A model generated the notes under the pieces. The model made no database searches. It had not been told where the DNA came from and saw nothing but the letters and a program-made list of their open reading frames with translations. The position numbers were made by a program, and so were the translations under genes. Shown here one piece after another: positions 10,539-19,245 of a DNA stretch of 64,000 bases; position 1 is the stretch's first letter, and the number at the start of each line of letters is the position of its first letter. The stretch comes from Deltaproteobacteria bacterium (GTDB lineage Bacteria; Desulfobacterota; Binatia; UTPRO1), in contig JACQEO010000040.1 of NCBI GenBank assembly GCA_016200545.1, positions 39,088 to 103,087 on the forward strand. The letters are read 5' to 3'.

Positions 10539-11828
10539 TCAGTCCTGCACCCGCTCCTTGGCGAGGAACGCCTTGAAGCTCGGCCAGATGTCTTCTTTGC
10601 GCTCGATGAGGACGGTCTGGAAGTTCTCGGCGTCGAGACGGCGGAAGATGTTCAGCATCGAGCTCTCGTAGTAGCGCGAGCCGAGCGGCTTGATCTCGCC
10701 GTAGCCGAAGAGGTTGCAGATCGCGGCGAGCTCGCTCGCGGACTTCAGCGCGGCGCTGTTGTCGGAGTCGAAGTTGTCACCGTCGGAGCAGTGGAAGGCA
10801 TAGATGTTCCACAGCGACGGATGATAGCGCTTGGCGATGATGTCGAGCGCCTTCTGATAGCCCGACGAGATGAAGGTGCCCCCCGACTCGCCCTTGTGGA
10901 AGAACTCCTCCTCGGTGACCTCGTGCGCCTCGGTGTGGTGGCTGATGAAGACGATCTCGACGCTGCGGTATTTGGTGGCGATGAACTGGTACAGCAGGAA
11001 GAAGAAGCTCCGCGCGAGGTACTTCTTCATGGTGTCCATCGACCCCGAGGTGTCCATGATGCACATCACCACCGCGTTCGACTCCCGGCGTACGTCGGTC
11101 GTGATGTGGCGGTAGACGAGGTCGTCGACGTGGAAGGGAAAGCGCTTCGGGGTCGCGTCGGCCTGGCGCTCTTGGCCGTCGGCGTCGACGCGCTGCTCCC
11201 CGCCGTCGCGCAGCTCGGGGACGGATGCCGCCGCCGCGGTGCCCTCGCCGGGCGCGTCGGCGGCGTCGAGCTCCACGTTCCGGAGCCGCCGCTGCGCGGC
11301 GAGCTTGCGCTTCACCCTGGACTTGACGGTCCGGTGCTTGTCCAAGCGGACACGGATCCCGACGGTCCGGTAGCCGCGGCGCTTCGACATGCGCAGCGCC
11401 TCGATCTGCCGGAGCGCCTTGCGCTCGAGGTCGGGTAGATCGAGATCCTCGAACATGATGTCGATGAGATCCTCGAGTGTGACGTCGGTCTCGTAGTAGT
11501 CGACGCCGGCGCGGTCACCCGCCTTGTCCACCCCCTCGCCGCGCGCCTTGCCGACGACCTGCCCGGGTTGCGACGCTCCGTCGCCCTGGCCGACGCCCGG
11601 GGTATTGTCCCCGTACACGAAGCGATACTCGCGGATGCCGCGGATCGGGACCTTGATGACCCGATCGCGGCTCTTCCCGATGATCGACTCCTCCGCGATG
11701 ATGTCCGCGATGTTCTCGCGGATCGACTCCCGAATCTTCTGTCGATGCCGCAGCCGATCCCCCGCCGTCCGGTCACTCCGCTCCGCATCGGAGTTCCGAA
11801 ACGGCCGGAATATGGTGTTGATCGACAT
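10539..11828 (-). CDS. yeaH: YeaH/YhbH family protein (DUF444)
   Basis: 429 residues. The N-terminal third is basic and disordered with a glycine-rich region; the C-terminal half is a von Willebrand A-like fold. MIDAS-type motif DTSGSMDTMKK appears near residue 260, and GGTFISSGYQKALDII plus FHCSDGDNF follow. The protein is the constant partner of the PrkA kinase, but its biochemical activity is unknown. It lies 236 bp after prkA and 4 bp before spoVR. The long spacer to prkA holds a hairpin and a palindromic repeat and could tune relative expression. Confidence 0.92.
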   Translation of the reverse strand: MSINTIFRPFRNSDAERSDRTAGDRLRHRQKIRESIRENIADIIAEESIIGKSRDRVIKVPIRGIREYRFVYGDNTPGVGQGDGASQPGQVVGKARGEGVDKAGDRAGVDYYETDVTLEDLIDIMFEDLDLPDLERKALRQIEALRMSKRRGYRTVGIRVRLDKHRTVKSRVKRKLAAQRRLRNVELDAADAPGEGTAAAASVPELRDGGEQRVDADGQERQADATPKRFPFHVDDLVYRHITTDVRRESNAVVMCIMDTSGSMDTMKKYLARSFFFLLYQFIATKYRSVEIVFISHHTEAHEVTEEEFFHKGESGGTFISSGYQKALDIIAKRYHPSLWNIYAFHCSDGDNFDSDNSAALKSASELAAICNLFGYGEIKPLGSRYYESSMLNIFRRLDAENFQTVLIERKEDIWPSFKAFLAKERVQD

Positions 11829-11840
11829 GCCGCGCCGTCA

Positions 11841-11870
11841 GGCGGCCGCGATCCGCAGGATCGCGCCGCC
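11841..11870. repeat. GC-rich hairpin upstream of yeaH
   Basis: Left arm 11841-11854 pairs with right arm 11858-11870 across a 3-base loop, with a single bulged base. It sits 13 bp before the yeaH start on the transcribed strand. It could act as an RNA stem affecting yeaH translation or message processing. No T-run follows, so a terminator is unlikely. Confidence 0.5.
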
Positions 11871-11926
11871 GCCGACGAAGGGGCGCGGTGAGACGCTCCC
11901 CTCTTGAGGAGCCTCGAGGGCCGGGG

Positions 11927-12057
11927 GCCGAGGGGCCCCCAGATGCAAGGCGCGAGGAAGCGAACGCGGAGGCGTAGCGCTAGCTACGCCGCAGCCTAGC
12001 CAAGCCAGGCCACGCAAGTGAGCGCCCGAGCAACGCAGCAGATGGGGGTCCCTCGGC
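11927..12057. repeat. Palindromic intergenic element between prkA and yeaH
   Basis: 131 bp with imperfect inverted ends: the left end at 11927-11946 mirrors the right end at about 12037-12057 around a GGGnCCCCC core. A perfect 8-bp stem at 11971-11990 (GGCGTAGC, loop GCTA, GCTACGCC) lies inside. The composition and layout look like a REP-type dispersed element rather than coding DNA. It begins 8 bp after the prkA stop. Only one copy is present in this window. Confidence 0.6.
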
Positions 12058-12064
12058 ACCCGGT

Positions 12065-14002
12065 TCAGTCCTTCCAGAGGTTGTTGGCGGCGTATTTGAG
12101 CACGACGTCGACGCAGCTTTCGCAGTAGCCGTTGTCGAGCAAGTTCTTCACCATCGCGTTGTACTTGCCCGTCTGATCCTCGTCGCGGGTGCGTGCCTTG
12201 GTGATGATGCGGCTGATGTCGCGCACCGACGTCATGAGCTTCTTCTCGATCGCTTCCTTGAGCGGCTCGTAGCTCTTGTAGGTGATCCTATCGCCACGCC
12301 GGCTGCCCGCCCAGAGATAGGCGATCACCTCTTGGCGGAAGCCCTCGGCCGCCGAGCCGATGATCGCGATTTGCTCCTCGATCGACTTGAGGAATCCCTC
12401 GTCGGGCTGGAGATCCTCGCGCGTGTTGCGGTCCTTCACGCGCGTCTTGTTGACGAACGCCTCGGCGTGATCGAGGTAGTTCTGGAAGAGCGCCTCGGCC
12501 TGCTCCTGGTACGAGTAGACGAAGGCTTTCGTGATCTCCTTCTCGAGGGCCTCGAGGTACTCCTTGTGCAGCACGTCCTGGAGGAACTCGAGGTGCTGCT
12601 TGCGGGTGTCGTCGCCGATGTCGGCTTCCTTCACCATCGCGATCAGCGCCTCGCGGACGTTGATCGGGTTGATGCAGTTGCCCTCGACGTTGTCGGAGAG
12701 CGCGTTGTCGAGCGCTTTCATGATGAAGCGCGTCGAGATGCCGCTCATGCCCTCGCGCTTCGCGTCTTCACGCAGCTCGTGGAAGTCGATCTTCTTGGTC
12801 TTGCCCTTCTCGACGACCTCCTCGCCGTTGTAGAGCTTGAGCTTCGTCATTAGATCGCACTTGTTGTTGGGCTCGAGGCGCGAGAGGATCGCGAACATCG
12901 AGGCGGTCTCGAGCGTGTGCGGCGCGACGTGGGCGCGGAAGTCCGAGTTGCGGATGATCTTCTGGTAGATCTTGACCTCCTCGGACAGGCGGAGGTTGTA
13001 CGGGACGCGCACCACGACGATACGATCGAGGATCGCCTCGTTGGTGTGGTCGGCGCGGAATTTCTGCCACTCGGCCTCGTTCGAGTGCGCGGCGATGATG
13101 GTGTCGACGTAGACGAGGCCGTGGCGCCCGGGCGCGGGGATGACCTTTTCCTGCGTCGCGGTGATCATCGCGTGGAGGTACTCGGTCTCGTTCTTGAAGA
13201 CCTCGATGAACTCGACGACGCCGCGGTTGCCGACGTTGAGCGCGCCGTTGAGATCGAGAACCCGCGGGTCGCCCTCGGAGTATTGGTCGAGCTTCGAGAT
13301 GTCCTCGCTACCGATCAGCACCGAGGTGTCCTGATTGTTCGGGTCGACCGGCGGGACGACGCCGATGCCGATGCGGTTGCGCTTGGAGAAGACACGGCTG
13401 ACGACCGGCACCTCCTCGTAGCGCCCGGCGAATTCGTCCTTCAGACGATAGCGACACACCGGGCAGAGGTCGCCCTCGATGTGCGTGCCGAGCATCTTCT
13501 CGAACTCCTTGCGGAGATGCCGTGGAATCAGGTGCAGCGGCTCCTCGAACATCGGGCAGCCGTCGATCGCGTAGAACGGCTCGCTCGCCTCCAGGCCGCG
13601 CTGGACCTTCTCGGCGAGGGAGCTCTTGCCGGAGCCGACCGGCCCCATGAGGTAGAGGACCTGCCGGCTCTCCTCGCCCTTGAGCGACGCGGCGTGGAAG
13701 TAGCGCACGATCTGCGCGATCGTTCGCTCGATGCCGAAGAACTCGTCGCGGAAGAAGTTGTAGACCTTGACGGACTCGTCCTTGTAGAGGCGCTTCACCC
13801 GCGGATCGTCCCCTTCGAGGATGTCCGCCGTGCCCAGCTTGATGATGATGTCGTAGAGCCGCGAGTGCGCGAGCTTCGGAAGGCTCGGATCCTCACGCAC
13901 ACGCTCCAGGTAGTCGAGAAAGGTGCCGCGCCACGATTTCTGCTCGTGGGCGGCGCGATCGTCTTTGATCAGCTTTTCAAAGACGTTCTTCCCGTTGTCC
14001 AT
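12065..14002 (-). CDS. prkA: PrkA-family serine protein kinase (YeaG)
   Basis: 645 residues, full length. The N-terminal two thirds is an AAA+ domain with Walker A GPVGSGKSSLAEK near residue 110 and a downstream CPVCRYRLKDEF cysteine pair; the C-terminal PrkA kinase-like domain includes the segment DPNNQDTSVLIGSEDISK upstream and PDEGFLKSIEEQIAI further on. Known homologues (E. coli YeaG, B. subtilis PrkA) phosphorylate serine/threonine or act as an AAA protease and function in starvation stress. The ATG at 14002 has AAGGAG 8 bases upstream; the longer open frame upstream lacks family similarity. First gene of prkA-yeaH-spoVR. Confidence 0.94.
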   Translation of the reverse strand: MDNGKNVFEKLIKDDRAAHEQKSWRGTFLDYLERVREDPSLPKLAHSRLYDIIIKLGTADILEGDDPRVKRLYKDESVKVYNFFRDEFFGIERTIAQIVRYFHAASLKGEESRQVLYLMGPVGSGKSSLAEKVQRGLEASEPFYAIDGCPMFEEPLHLIPRHLRKEFEKMLGTHIEGDLCPVCRYRLKDEFAGRYEEVPVVSRVFSKRNRIGIGVVPPVDPNNQDTSVLIGSEDISKLDQYSEGDPRVLDLNGALNVGNRGVVEFIEVFKNETEYLHAMITATQEKVIPAPGRHGLVYVDTIIAAHSNEAEWQKFRADHTNEAILDRIVVVRVPYNLRLSEEVKIYQKIIRNSDFRAHVAPHTLETASMFAILSRLEPNNKCDLMTKLKLYNGEEVVEKGKTKKIDFHELREDAKREGMSGISTRFIMKALDNALSDNVEGNCINPINVREALIAMVKEADIGDDTRKQHLEFLQDVLHKEYLEALEKEITKAFVYSYQEQAEALFQNYLDHAEAFVNKTRVKDRNTREDLQPDEGFLKSIEEQIAIIGSAAEGFRQEVIAYLWAGSRRGDRITYKSYEPLKEAIEKKLMTSVRDISRIITKARTRDEDQTGKYNAMVKNLLDNGYCESCVDVVLKYAANNLWKD

Positions 14003-14097
14003 AGTCGCTCCTTCCCGGCCATCAGCCGGGAGTTCGGGTCGCCCACGCCACCGGAGCAGTGCGCGCGAGAAGCCCGCGTGCGGTGATGTCACGCAAA

Positions 14098-14127
14098 AGT
14101 ATAGTGGTGTGCGGAAGGCTCGGGCAA
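14098..14127 (-). promoter_or_regulatory. Candidate promoter for the prkA operon
   Basis: On the minus strand TTGCCC (14127-14122) and TATACT (14103-14098) are 18 bases apart, 4 of 6 and 5 of 6 to the sigma-70 consensus, leaving a leader of about 90 bases before prkA. The rest of the 14003-14364 divergent gap shows no gene or repeat. Confidence 0.4.
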
Positions 14128-14364
14128 GTACGCTTCGGCCGCGAGGACGCCGCACAGCGGCGAATGAGGAGTGGCGGAGGGTTGAGGGGGTGAAACGAGC
14201 GGCGCGCCGTGTGGGCGTGTACCCGCCAACCTCCCCCGCAGGCCACCATCCGACGGCCATGCTTCCCCCCGTGGTCAAAACGGTAGCATCGGCCTTCGCG
14301 GAGTGTCAACGTCAAAGCGTGCGCGCGGCTTGCGCATCGATGCCGTTTCGCCGAAGAGATCCTG

Positions 14365-15846
14365 GTGAACGCGACCGAACCGCTGCGCCGCGCCGCGCGC
14401 CGCTGGCCTGATCGCGAGGCGGTGCGCGACGCCGACCACACGCTCACGTTCCGCGAGCTCGAGGCGCGCGTGAATCGCGTCGCGTGCCTCCTCGGGCGTC
14501 TCGGCGTCGTGCGCGGCGACCGCGTCGCGACGAGCTTGCCGAACTCGGTGGCGCACGTCGTCGCGCAACTCGCGATCGTGCGCGCCGGTGCGGCGTGGGT
14601 GGCGATCAATCGCCGGCTCGCGCCGCCCGAGGTCGCGTACATGCTCGAGCATTCCGGCGCGCGGGCGCTGCTCACCGACGCGGACGGCGCGTCCGGCGCC
14701 CCGTCGCGGCTCGAGGTCCTCGACGTGAGCGGCGGCGACGCCGCGCTCGAGCGCCGGATCGCCGCCGAGCCCGACGAGGCACCCTCGACAGCGCTCGGCG
14801 AGGACGACGTCGCGCGTTTACGGTACACCTCGGGCACGACCGGCAAGCCAAAGGCGGCGGTCCTGACGCACGCGAGCGCGCTCACCTCGCTGCGCAATCT
14901 CCTCGCCGAGCTGCACGAGCTCACAGCAGACGACGTCGCGCTGCACGTGATGCCGCTCACGCACGCGAGCGAGGCGCTGCTGGCGCCGACGTTCTGGCGC
15001 GGCGCCCGCACCGTGATCGCGTCGACCGCCGAGCCGCGCGCGCTCGCGGCAACGATCGCGCGCGAGCAGGTGACGACGCTCTTTCTCGTGCCGACGATGA
15101 TCACCGCGCTCGTCGATGCGGTGGGCGGCGCCGCGGGCGCGCTCCCGAGTCTTCGCACGCTGGTCTACGGCGCGGCGCCGATCGCCCCCGAGGCGCTTGA
15201 GCGCGCGCTCGTCTGTCTCGGCCCGGTGCTGTTGCAGATCTACGGGATGAGCGAGTGTCCGTTTCCGATCACGACGCTCCGTAAGGCCGACCATCTGGAC
15301 GCGCGCCGGCGCGGCTCGTGCGGGCTCGCGACGGCGATGAACGAGGTGCAGGTCCTCGATCCCGACGGCGCGCCGCTGCCGGCGGGCGAGGTCGGGCAGA
15401 TCGCGGTGCGCGGTCCGCAGATGATGCGCGAGTACTGGCGCGACCCGCAGGCGACGGCGGCGGCGCTCGTCGACGGCTGGCTGCGCTCGGGCGACCTCGG
15501 CCGTTTCGACGAGGACGGCTTTCTCACCCTCGTCGACCGTACCGACGACGTCATCATCAGCGGCGGCTTCAACGTCTACCCGCGCGAGGTCGAGCTCGTG
15601 CTCGAGGAGCACACCGCGGTGGCCGAGGTCGCGGTCGCGGCGGTGCCGCACGCGCGTTGGGGGCAAGGCGTCGGCGCTTGGATCGTCTTACGCCCGGGCG
15701 CGCGCGTGACCGACGCCGAGCTGATCGCCTTCTGTCGCGTCCGCCTCGCCGGCTACAAGAAGCCGGTCGAGGTGCGCGTCGTCCCCGAGCTGCCGCGCAG
15801 CTCGACGGGGAAGCTCCTGCGCCGCCGCCTCCGGCAACCCGAGTAA
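14365..15846 (+). CDS. Class I AMP-binding acyl-CoA synthetase
   Basis: 493 residues of the ANL superfamily; activates a carboxylic acid as acyl-AMP and transfers it to CoA. The P-loop YTSGTTGKPKAAVLTH is at about 152-167. The A5 motif region contains QIYGMSECPFP. The hinge motif GWLRSGDLGRFDEDGFL and ISGGFNVYPREVE are near 370-410, and the catalytic lysine is in SSTGKLLRR at the C-terminus. Start is a GTG with a GAAGAGAT sequence upstream. Substrate cannot be told from sequence; the length suits medium- or long-chain fatty acids or aryl acids. Divergent from prkA; downstream gene is convergent. Confidence 0.87.
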   Translation: MNATEPLRRAARRWPDREAVRDADHTLTFRELEARVNRVACLLGRLGVVRGDRVATSLPNSVAHVVAQLAIVRAGAAWVAINRRLAPPEVAYMLEHSGARALLTDADGASGAPSRLEVLDVSGGDAALERRIAAEPDEAPSTALGEDDVARLRYTSGTTGKPKAAVLTHASALTSLRNLLAELHELTADDVALHVMPLTHASEALLAPTFWRGARTVIASTAEPRALAATIAREQVTTLFLVPTMITALVDAVGGAAGALPSLRTLVYGAAPIAPEALERALVCLGPVLLQIYGMSECPFPITTLRKADHLDARRRGSCGLATAMNEVQVLDPDGAPLPAGEVGQIAVRGPQMMREYWRDPQATAAALVDGWLRSGDLGRFDEDGFLTLVDRTDDVIISGGFNVYPREVELVLEEHTAVAEVAVAAVPHARWGQGVGAWIVLRPGARVTDAELIAFCRVRLAGYKKPVEVRVVPELPRSSTGKLLRRRLRQPE

Positions 15847-15925
15847 CGGCGGACTGACACATGGGAGGGCGTCGCGCGCACCGGCGCGGAACGCGGCGGA
15901 GCCGTCCGGAGCCCGCCGTCTGGCC

Positions 15926-17824
15926 TCAGCTGTCGCTCACATAGCGGTCCCCGATCAGCGTCAGCAGGGGCGATGCATGCTGACGGATACCGAGCTCCCA
16001 ATGAATGCCGTCGGGTGCCTCTCCCCAGGCGCGCACGTACCCGCCGCCGTGAAGCCCGTGCTGGTGATGCGCCGCGCAGATCGCGATGCGATTGTCGCGT
16101 TGGTTACCGCCGCCGCGCGACCGGAACATCACGTGGTGATCGTGCAAGTTGCGCCGGGAGCTGCACGCCGGTACGGCGCAGCGCCAGCTGTCACGCGCGA
16201 AAATCGGATCGCGATGGCGTGGCTGCGCGTTCCACTCGGCACGGACATGCGCCAGGAGCCGCTCGAAACCGCGCCAGCGCGGCTTGCCGGCACGGGTGAA
16301 CGCCGCAATCGCGGTTTCGAAGAGCGCCGCGACCGACGCCGGCGCGCGGACGCTGATCACGACGTCGGGGGTCTCGTCATCGAAGCGCGCACGCATTTGC
16401 GCCTCACTCGGCATGACGAGCAGTCCCGCCGCCGGCGGCGCCACCGGCTCACAGAGCGGCCGCACGTCTTGGACGTTGAGCGCCCAGGTCACCTCGTCGC
16501 TGAGTCGCCGAACGGTCACTTCGTTCGCGCGCGCGAGCCACGTGGCTTCGTGTGTCTCGCTGAGGACAGGCGCGATGATCAGCGCGCGCAGCGGCGAGAT
16601 CGTGCCGCGTTCATACGCCGCTCCGAGACGCGGCGCGCGCCAGGTGACGCGCTCGACGGCGACGAGGCCCTGCGCCGTGCGGATGCCGATACCGAGCCGC
16701 TCCTGCACGTAGCGCTCGGCCGTCGCGAAGCCGAGCCAGCGATAGAGCCGGAGATCGAAGACGAGCCGCAAGAGCCGCCCCGTCTGCCAATGGATACGAT
16801 GCATGGACTCGAGCGTCGCGCGCAGGCGGCCGTCGAGCGCCAACGCGTCGAGCGCCTCGATGCCGCACGCGAGCGCGGCGACACGCTCGGGGATCGCGGC
16901 CTCGATCGTCGCCCAATCGAGCTGGCTGAACGCGTCCGCGCGACGCTCGACCCGATGCCGGTCCGCGTCAGAATCGAGGCAGTCCCGCGACGCCGTCGTG
17001 CACGAAGCGGCGCCGGGCGGATCGCCGCGGCCGTGATCGCTCGCCGCGCAGCGCGCGTCTGGCGACGAGAGCCCTTCGGCGGCAATCGCCTCGCACGCCT
17101 CCCAAAGGGGGAGCGGCTCACCCGTCATGCGTCTGGCGAGCTCGATGGTCGATCGCCAGAGCGCGCGCAGGCGTCGCGGACAGGCGATGCGGATCCGGAC
17201 CGCGGGCTCGCCGTCGATCGTGCTGCCGTCGTCTTCGTCGTCGCGAGTGGCGACCGCCATCGCGTCATCGCGTGTTGGGTGGCGGGGCACGGGCGCCTCT
17301 CCCGAGCGGATGCGGTTCGCGAGTGCGCGGACGGTAAGGTCGCGCGCGACGGCGATCCACGCGGCTTCGCTCTCGGGCGTGGCGACGTCGATCAGGAGGC
17401 GTGCTTGCGTCCAGGAGAGCTCGCCCGTCTCGAACGCGCGCGCCAGGGTCGGTAGCGCTTCGAACTTCGACGCGACACGCGCAATGCTCTGCAGCTCGCG
17501 CGCCGAGATCCCGAGCCGCTCGCGCGTCCAGTCGCCGAGCCGTGCGAACCCGAGACGATGGTGACCTTTCGTGCGGAGAAACGCGCCCGCGAGCCGGCCG
17601 AGCACGCGCCGACACGACGCCTCCTGCCGCGCGAGCACGCGGAGGTGACGATCGAACAAGAGCGCGTACGCGTCGCGGTCGAGGGAACGCAGCTCTTCAC
17701 GCGAGGGTCGCGCGAGGAGCTCCGGCGGGACGCTCCACTCGGCGGCATTAGGTAGGAGAAATCTCGGCTGCACGAGGCGAAGAAAATACGAAACTAACGA
17801 CGAGCTGTCAAGAGCGTTGATCAT
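15926..17824 (-). CDS. HNH endonuclease-domain protein with duplicated helical domain
   Basis: 632 residues. The C-terminal HNH nuclease motif is readable: WRCAVPACSSRRNLHDHHV followed by NRIAICAAHHQHGLHGG. Two helical regions appear to be tandem copies: about 65-170 (LLRTKGHHRLGFARLGDWTR region, RLGISARELQ, ETGELSWTQARLL) and about 330-450 (LYRWLGFATAERYVQERLG, GIRTAQGLV, ERGTISPLRALII). This resembles 13E12/DUF222-type HNH proteins, which are often multi-copy in genomes; function is unknown. The chosen start MINALDSS follows a region with no family-like sequence although the frame is open further. No ribosome site is obvious. Confidence 0.75.
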   Translation of the reverse strand: MINALDSSSLVSYFLRLVQPRFLLPNAAEWSVPPELLARPSREELRSLDRDAYALLFDRHLRVLARQEASCRRVLGRLAGAFLRTKGHHRLGFARLGDWTRERLGISARELQSIARVASKFEALPTLARAFETGELSWTQARLLIDVATPESEAAWIAVARDLTVRALANRIRSGEAPVPRHPTRDDAMAVATRDDEDDGSTIDGEPAVRIRIACPRRLRALWRSTIELARRMTGEPLPLWEACEAIAAEGLSSPDARCAASDHGRGDPPGAASCTTASRDCLDSDADRHRVERRADAFSQLDWATIEAAIPERVAALACGIEALDALALDGRLRATLESMHRIHWQTGRLLRLVFDLRLYRWLGFATAERYVQERLGIGIRTAQGLVAVERVTWRAPRLGAAYERGTISPLRALIIAPVLSETHEATWLARANEVTVRRLSDEVTWALNVQDVRPLCEPVAPPAAGLLVMPSEAQMRARFDDETPDVVISVRAPASVAALFETAIAAFTRAGKPRWRGFERLLAHVRAEWNAQPRHRDPIFARDSWRCAVPACSSRRNLHDHHVMFRSRGGGNQRDNRIAICAAHHQHGLHGGGYVRAWGEAPDGIHWELGIRQHASPLLTLIGDRYVSDS

Positions 17825-18047
17825 CACGAATGCAGCGCCGCCTGTCCGACCTCTACGACCTCTACTCGCAGGGATTGCGTGACAACGTGCCCCGGGCGAT
17901 GCGAACGCGATGCCGCCACTCGCGGCGGCTGTGCGGGAGGACCCGCGATGCGCGACACGTCCATGTGTCGACGCGTATCGCCCCCGCGCCGCCAAGCACA
18001 CCGTTCTGCACAGCATCGTAGCCGCAGACGGCAGGGAAGGAGCAGCG

Positions 18048-18521
18048 TCAGCGCCGTCGGCGACTCTTGCCCGGCCAGGGTAGCACTCCATCAAGTGGCC
18101 GTAGGGCAGGTTCTTCGTCGTCATCGTCGTCGACGTAGTTCGATGACGATACTGGCACCCGATCATCTTCAAACCAGAGCAGCGCCAGAGTTTGATTCCA
18201 GCGCGGAAGGTGGCGAGCATCCTCCTGGAGGACGCCGCCTCGCCCCCAGTCGTCGAGCCATTCGCCCGCGCTCACCTCGATGGGCCCATCTACCTTCGCG
18301 GACCGAATGAGTTGCGCTGCCAGGGACGCGTCCGGGACCTTCTGGCCAGGACGAATCCAACCGCCGCACTCCCTCAAGCTCTTCGAGCGCGAGGCGTACC
18401 GAATCGTACCGTTCTGCGTCAGCACGAACGCGCATGGCCGATCGCACACCGCCGCAAGGGATGTTTTCAATGCGTCGAGATTCAACAGTACCTGTCTCAG
18501 CTTCATCGACCAGCTAGTCAA
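18048..18521 (-). CDS. Hypothetical protein with acidic tail
   Basis: 157 residues, not recognised. A plausible small alpha/beta N-terminal part (FVLTQNGTIRYASRSKS) and HLPRWNQTLALLWFEDD are followed by an acidic run of aspartates and a basic C-terminus (GKSRRRR). No signal peptide or membrane segment. Start may be MKLRQVLL at 18506. It is the last gene before the left inverted repeat of the sulfur island, 113 bp away. Real coding is likely but not certain. Confidence 0.6.
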   Translation of the reverse strand: MTSWSMKLRQVLLNLDALKTSLAAVCDRPCAFVLTQNGTIRYASRSKSLRECGGWIRPGQKVPDASLAAQLIRSAKVDGPIEVSAGEWLDDWGRGGVLQEDARHLPRWNQTLALLWFEDDRVPVSSSNYVDDDDDEEPALRPLDGVLPWPGKSRRRR

Positions 18522-18633
18522 GCATTACCGACCGTAAGCTCCGGGCCCCAATTCAATCGCGCGTCCAAACGTCTCCGGCACATCTCGCCGGAGGTAGGGC
18601 CGATGCTGGACCGCGTCACGCCGTAGTTGGGAG

Positions 18634-18712
18634 GAAAGTTTAGCGGCCTTTTCGCGCTGGCTGGTTGACATAACGTTCATTGGACGTCCGCCCCTTCTAC
18701 TGCCGTTCGCTA
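18634..18712 (+). repeat. Left inverted repeat of the island (family A, copy 1)
   Basis: First 53 bases (18634-18686) are the near-perfect inverse of 25527-25579. Similarity to the internal copy at 24663-24752 continues to about 18712, ending at GCCGTTCGCTA. The stop codon of the truncated PLP-enzyme gene lies in these last bases, which shows the repeat cut into that gene. Confidence 0.85.
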
Positions 18713-18880
18713 GAGGTTGCCGGTCGCGCGCCCCTCCACGACGTCGAGCACGGCTTGCGCGCTCGGGAACGCGAACGTCGAGTGGTTGTAGAGCGGCATG
18801 TGGATGCCGCCGCGCTCGTCGAGTCGGTCTCCCGCGTGGATGCAGCGGGTGGAGAGGCCGGCCTTGGGGGTAGTCGTCAT
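18710..18880 (-). pseudogene. Truncated Cys/Met metabolism PLP enzyme (N-terminal stump)
   Basis: About 56 codons matching the N-terminus of the cystathionine gamma-synthase / O-acetylhomoserine sulfhydrylase family: STRCIHAGDRLDERGGIH then PLYNHSTFAFPSAQ. Full proteins have about 400 residues with a PLP lysine near 200-210, absent here. The ATG at 18880 has an AAAGGAT ribosome site, so the 5' end is intact; the 3' part is lost where the left repeat begins. It starts 12 bp after the DsrE-like gene, so it was probably the last gene of the sulfur operon before truncation. Confidence 0.8.
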
Positions 18881-18891
18881 CGAAAATCCTT

Positions 18892-19243
18892 TCAGAACAC
18901 CAGCGACTTCTCGGCCCACTGCGTCCAGTCGGTGAGCCTCTCGAGTGTGCTGCGCTGCACGCCTTCGACGAGCTCGGCGTCGGTCATTCCTCGGGCATCC
19001 ATGCAGGTCCCGCACGCCGATCTCGCCGCCGTGCGTGGCGACGCTCTTCAGCATCACATCCAGGTTGTAGTAGCCCTCTGGAACCTTCTGGTGGCTCTTG
19101 GCGCAGCTCGCGGCGTCGCCGATGAGGAAGACCTTCACCGCCTCGCCCTCGCGCTTCGAGAGAGCGCCGGCCAGCCGGAGCGCGTTGTAGCTCCGCTCGG
19201 TTCCGTACGGTGGGTCGTTCAAGATGAACAGCGTCTTTGCCAT
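18892..19243 (-). pseudogene. DsrE-family protein, frameshifted
   Basis: DsrE/DsrF-like small sulfur-relay protein of about 117 residues when joined across a frameshift. The first frame gives AKTLFILNDPPYGTERSY, then GDAASCAKSHQKVPEGYYN and ATHGGEIGV. Near 19011-19018 two bases seem missing, after which the other frame gives CGTCMDARGMTDAELVEG and ends TQWAEKSLVF. The lost or shifted segment carries the conserved CGTCMDARG cysteines. Start at 19243 has GAGGAG 7 bases upstream. Either a real mutation or an assembly error. Downstream of the MFS gene with which it overlaps in spacing. Confidence 0.8.
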
Positions 19244-19245
19244 CG

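Noticed and set aside
12917..14086. Long plus-strand open frame opposite prkA
   Set aside because: Shadow of prkA; translation shows no family blocks and overlaps conserved sequence on the other strand.
18634..18712. Integron attC interpretation of family A repeats
   Set aside because: No GTTRRRY/RYYYAAC core sites could be matched and no integrase is present; kept as unclassified repeats.
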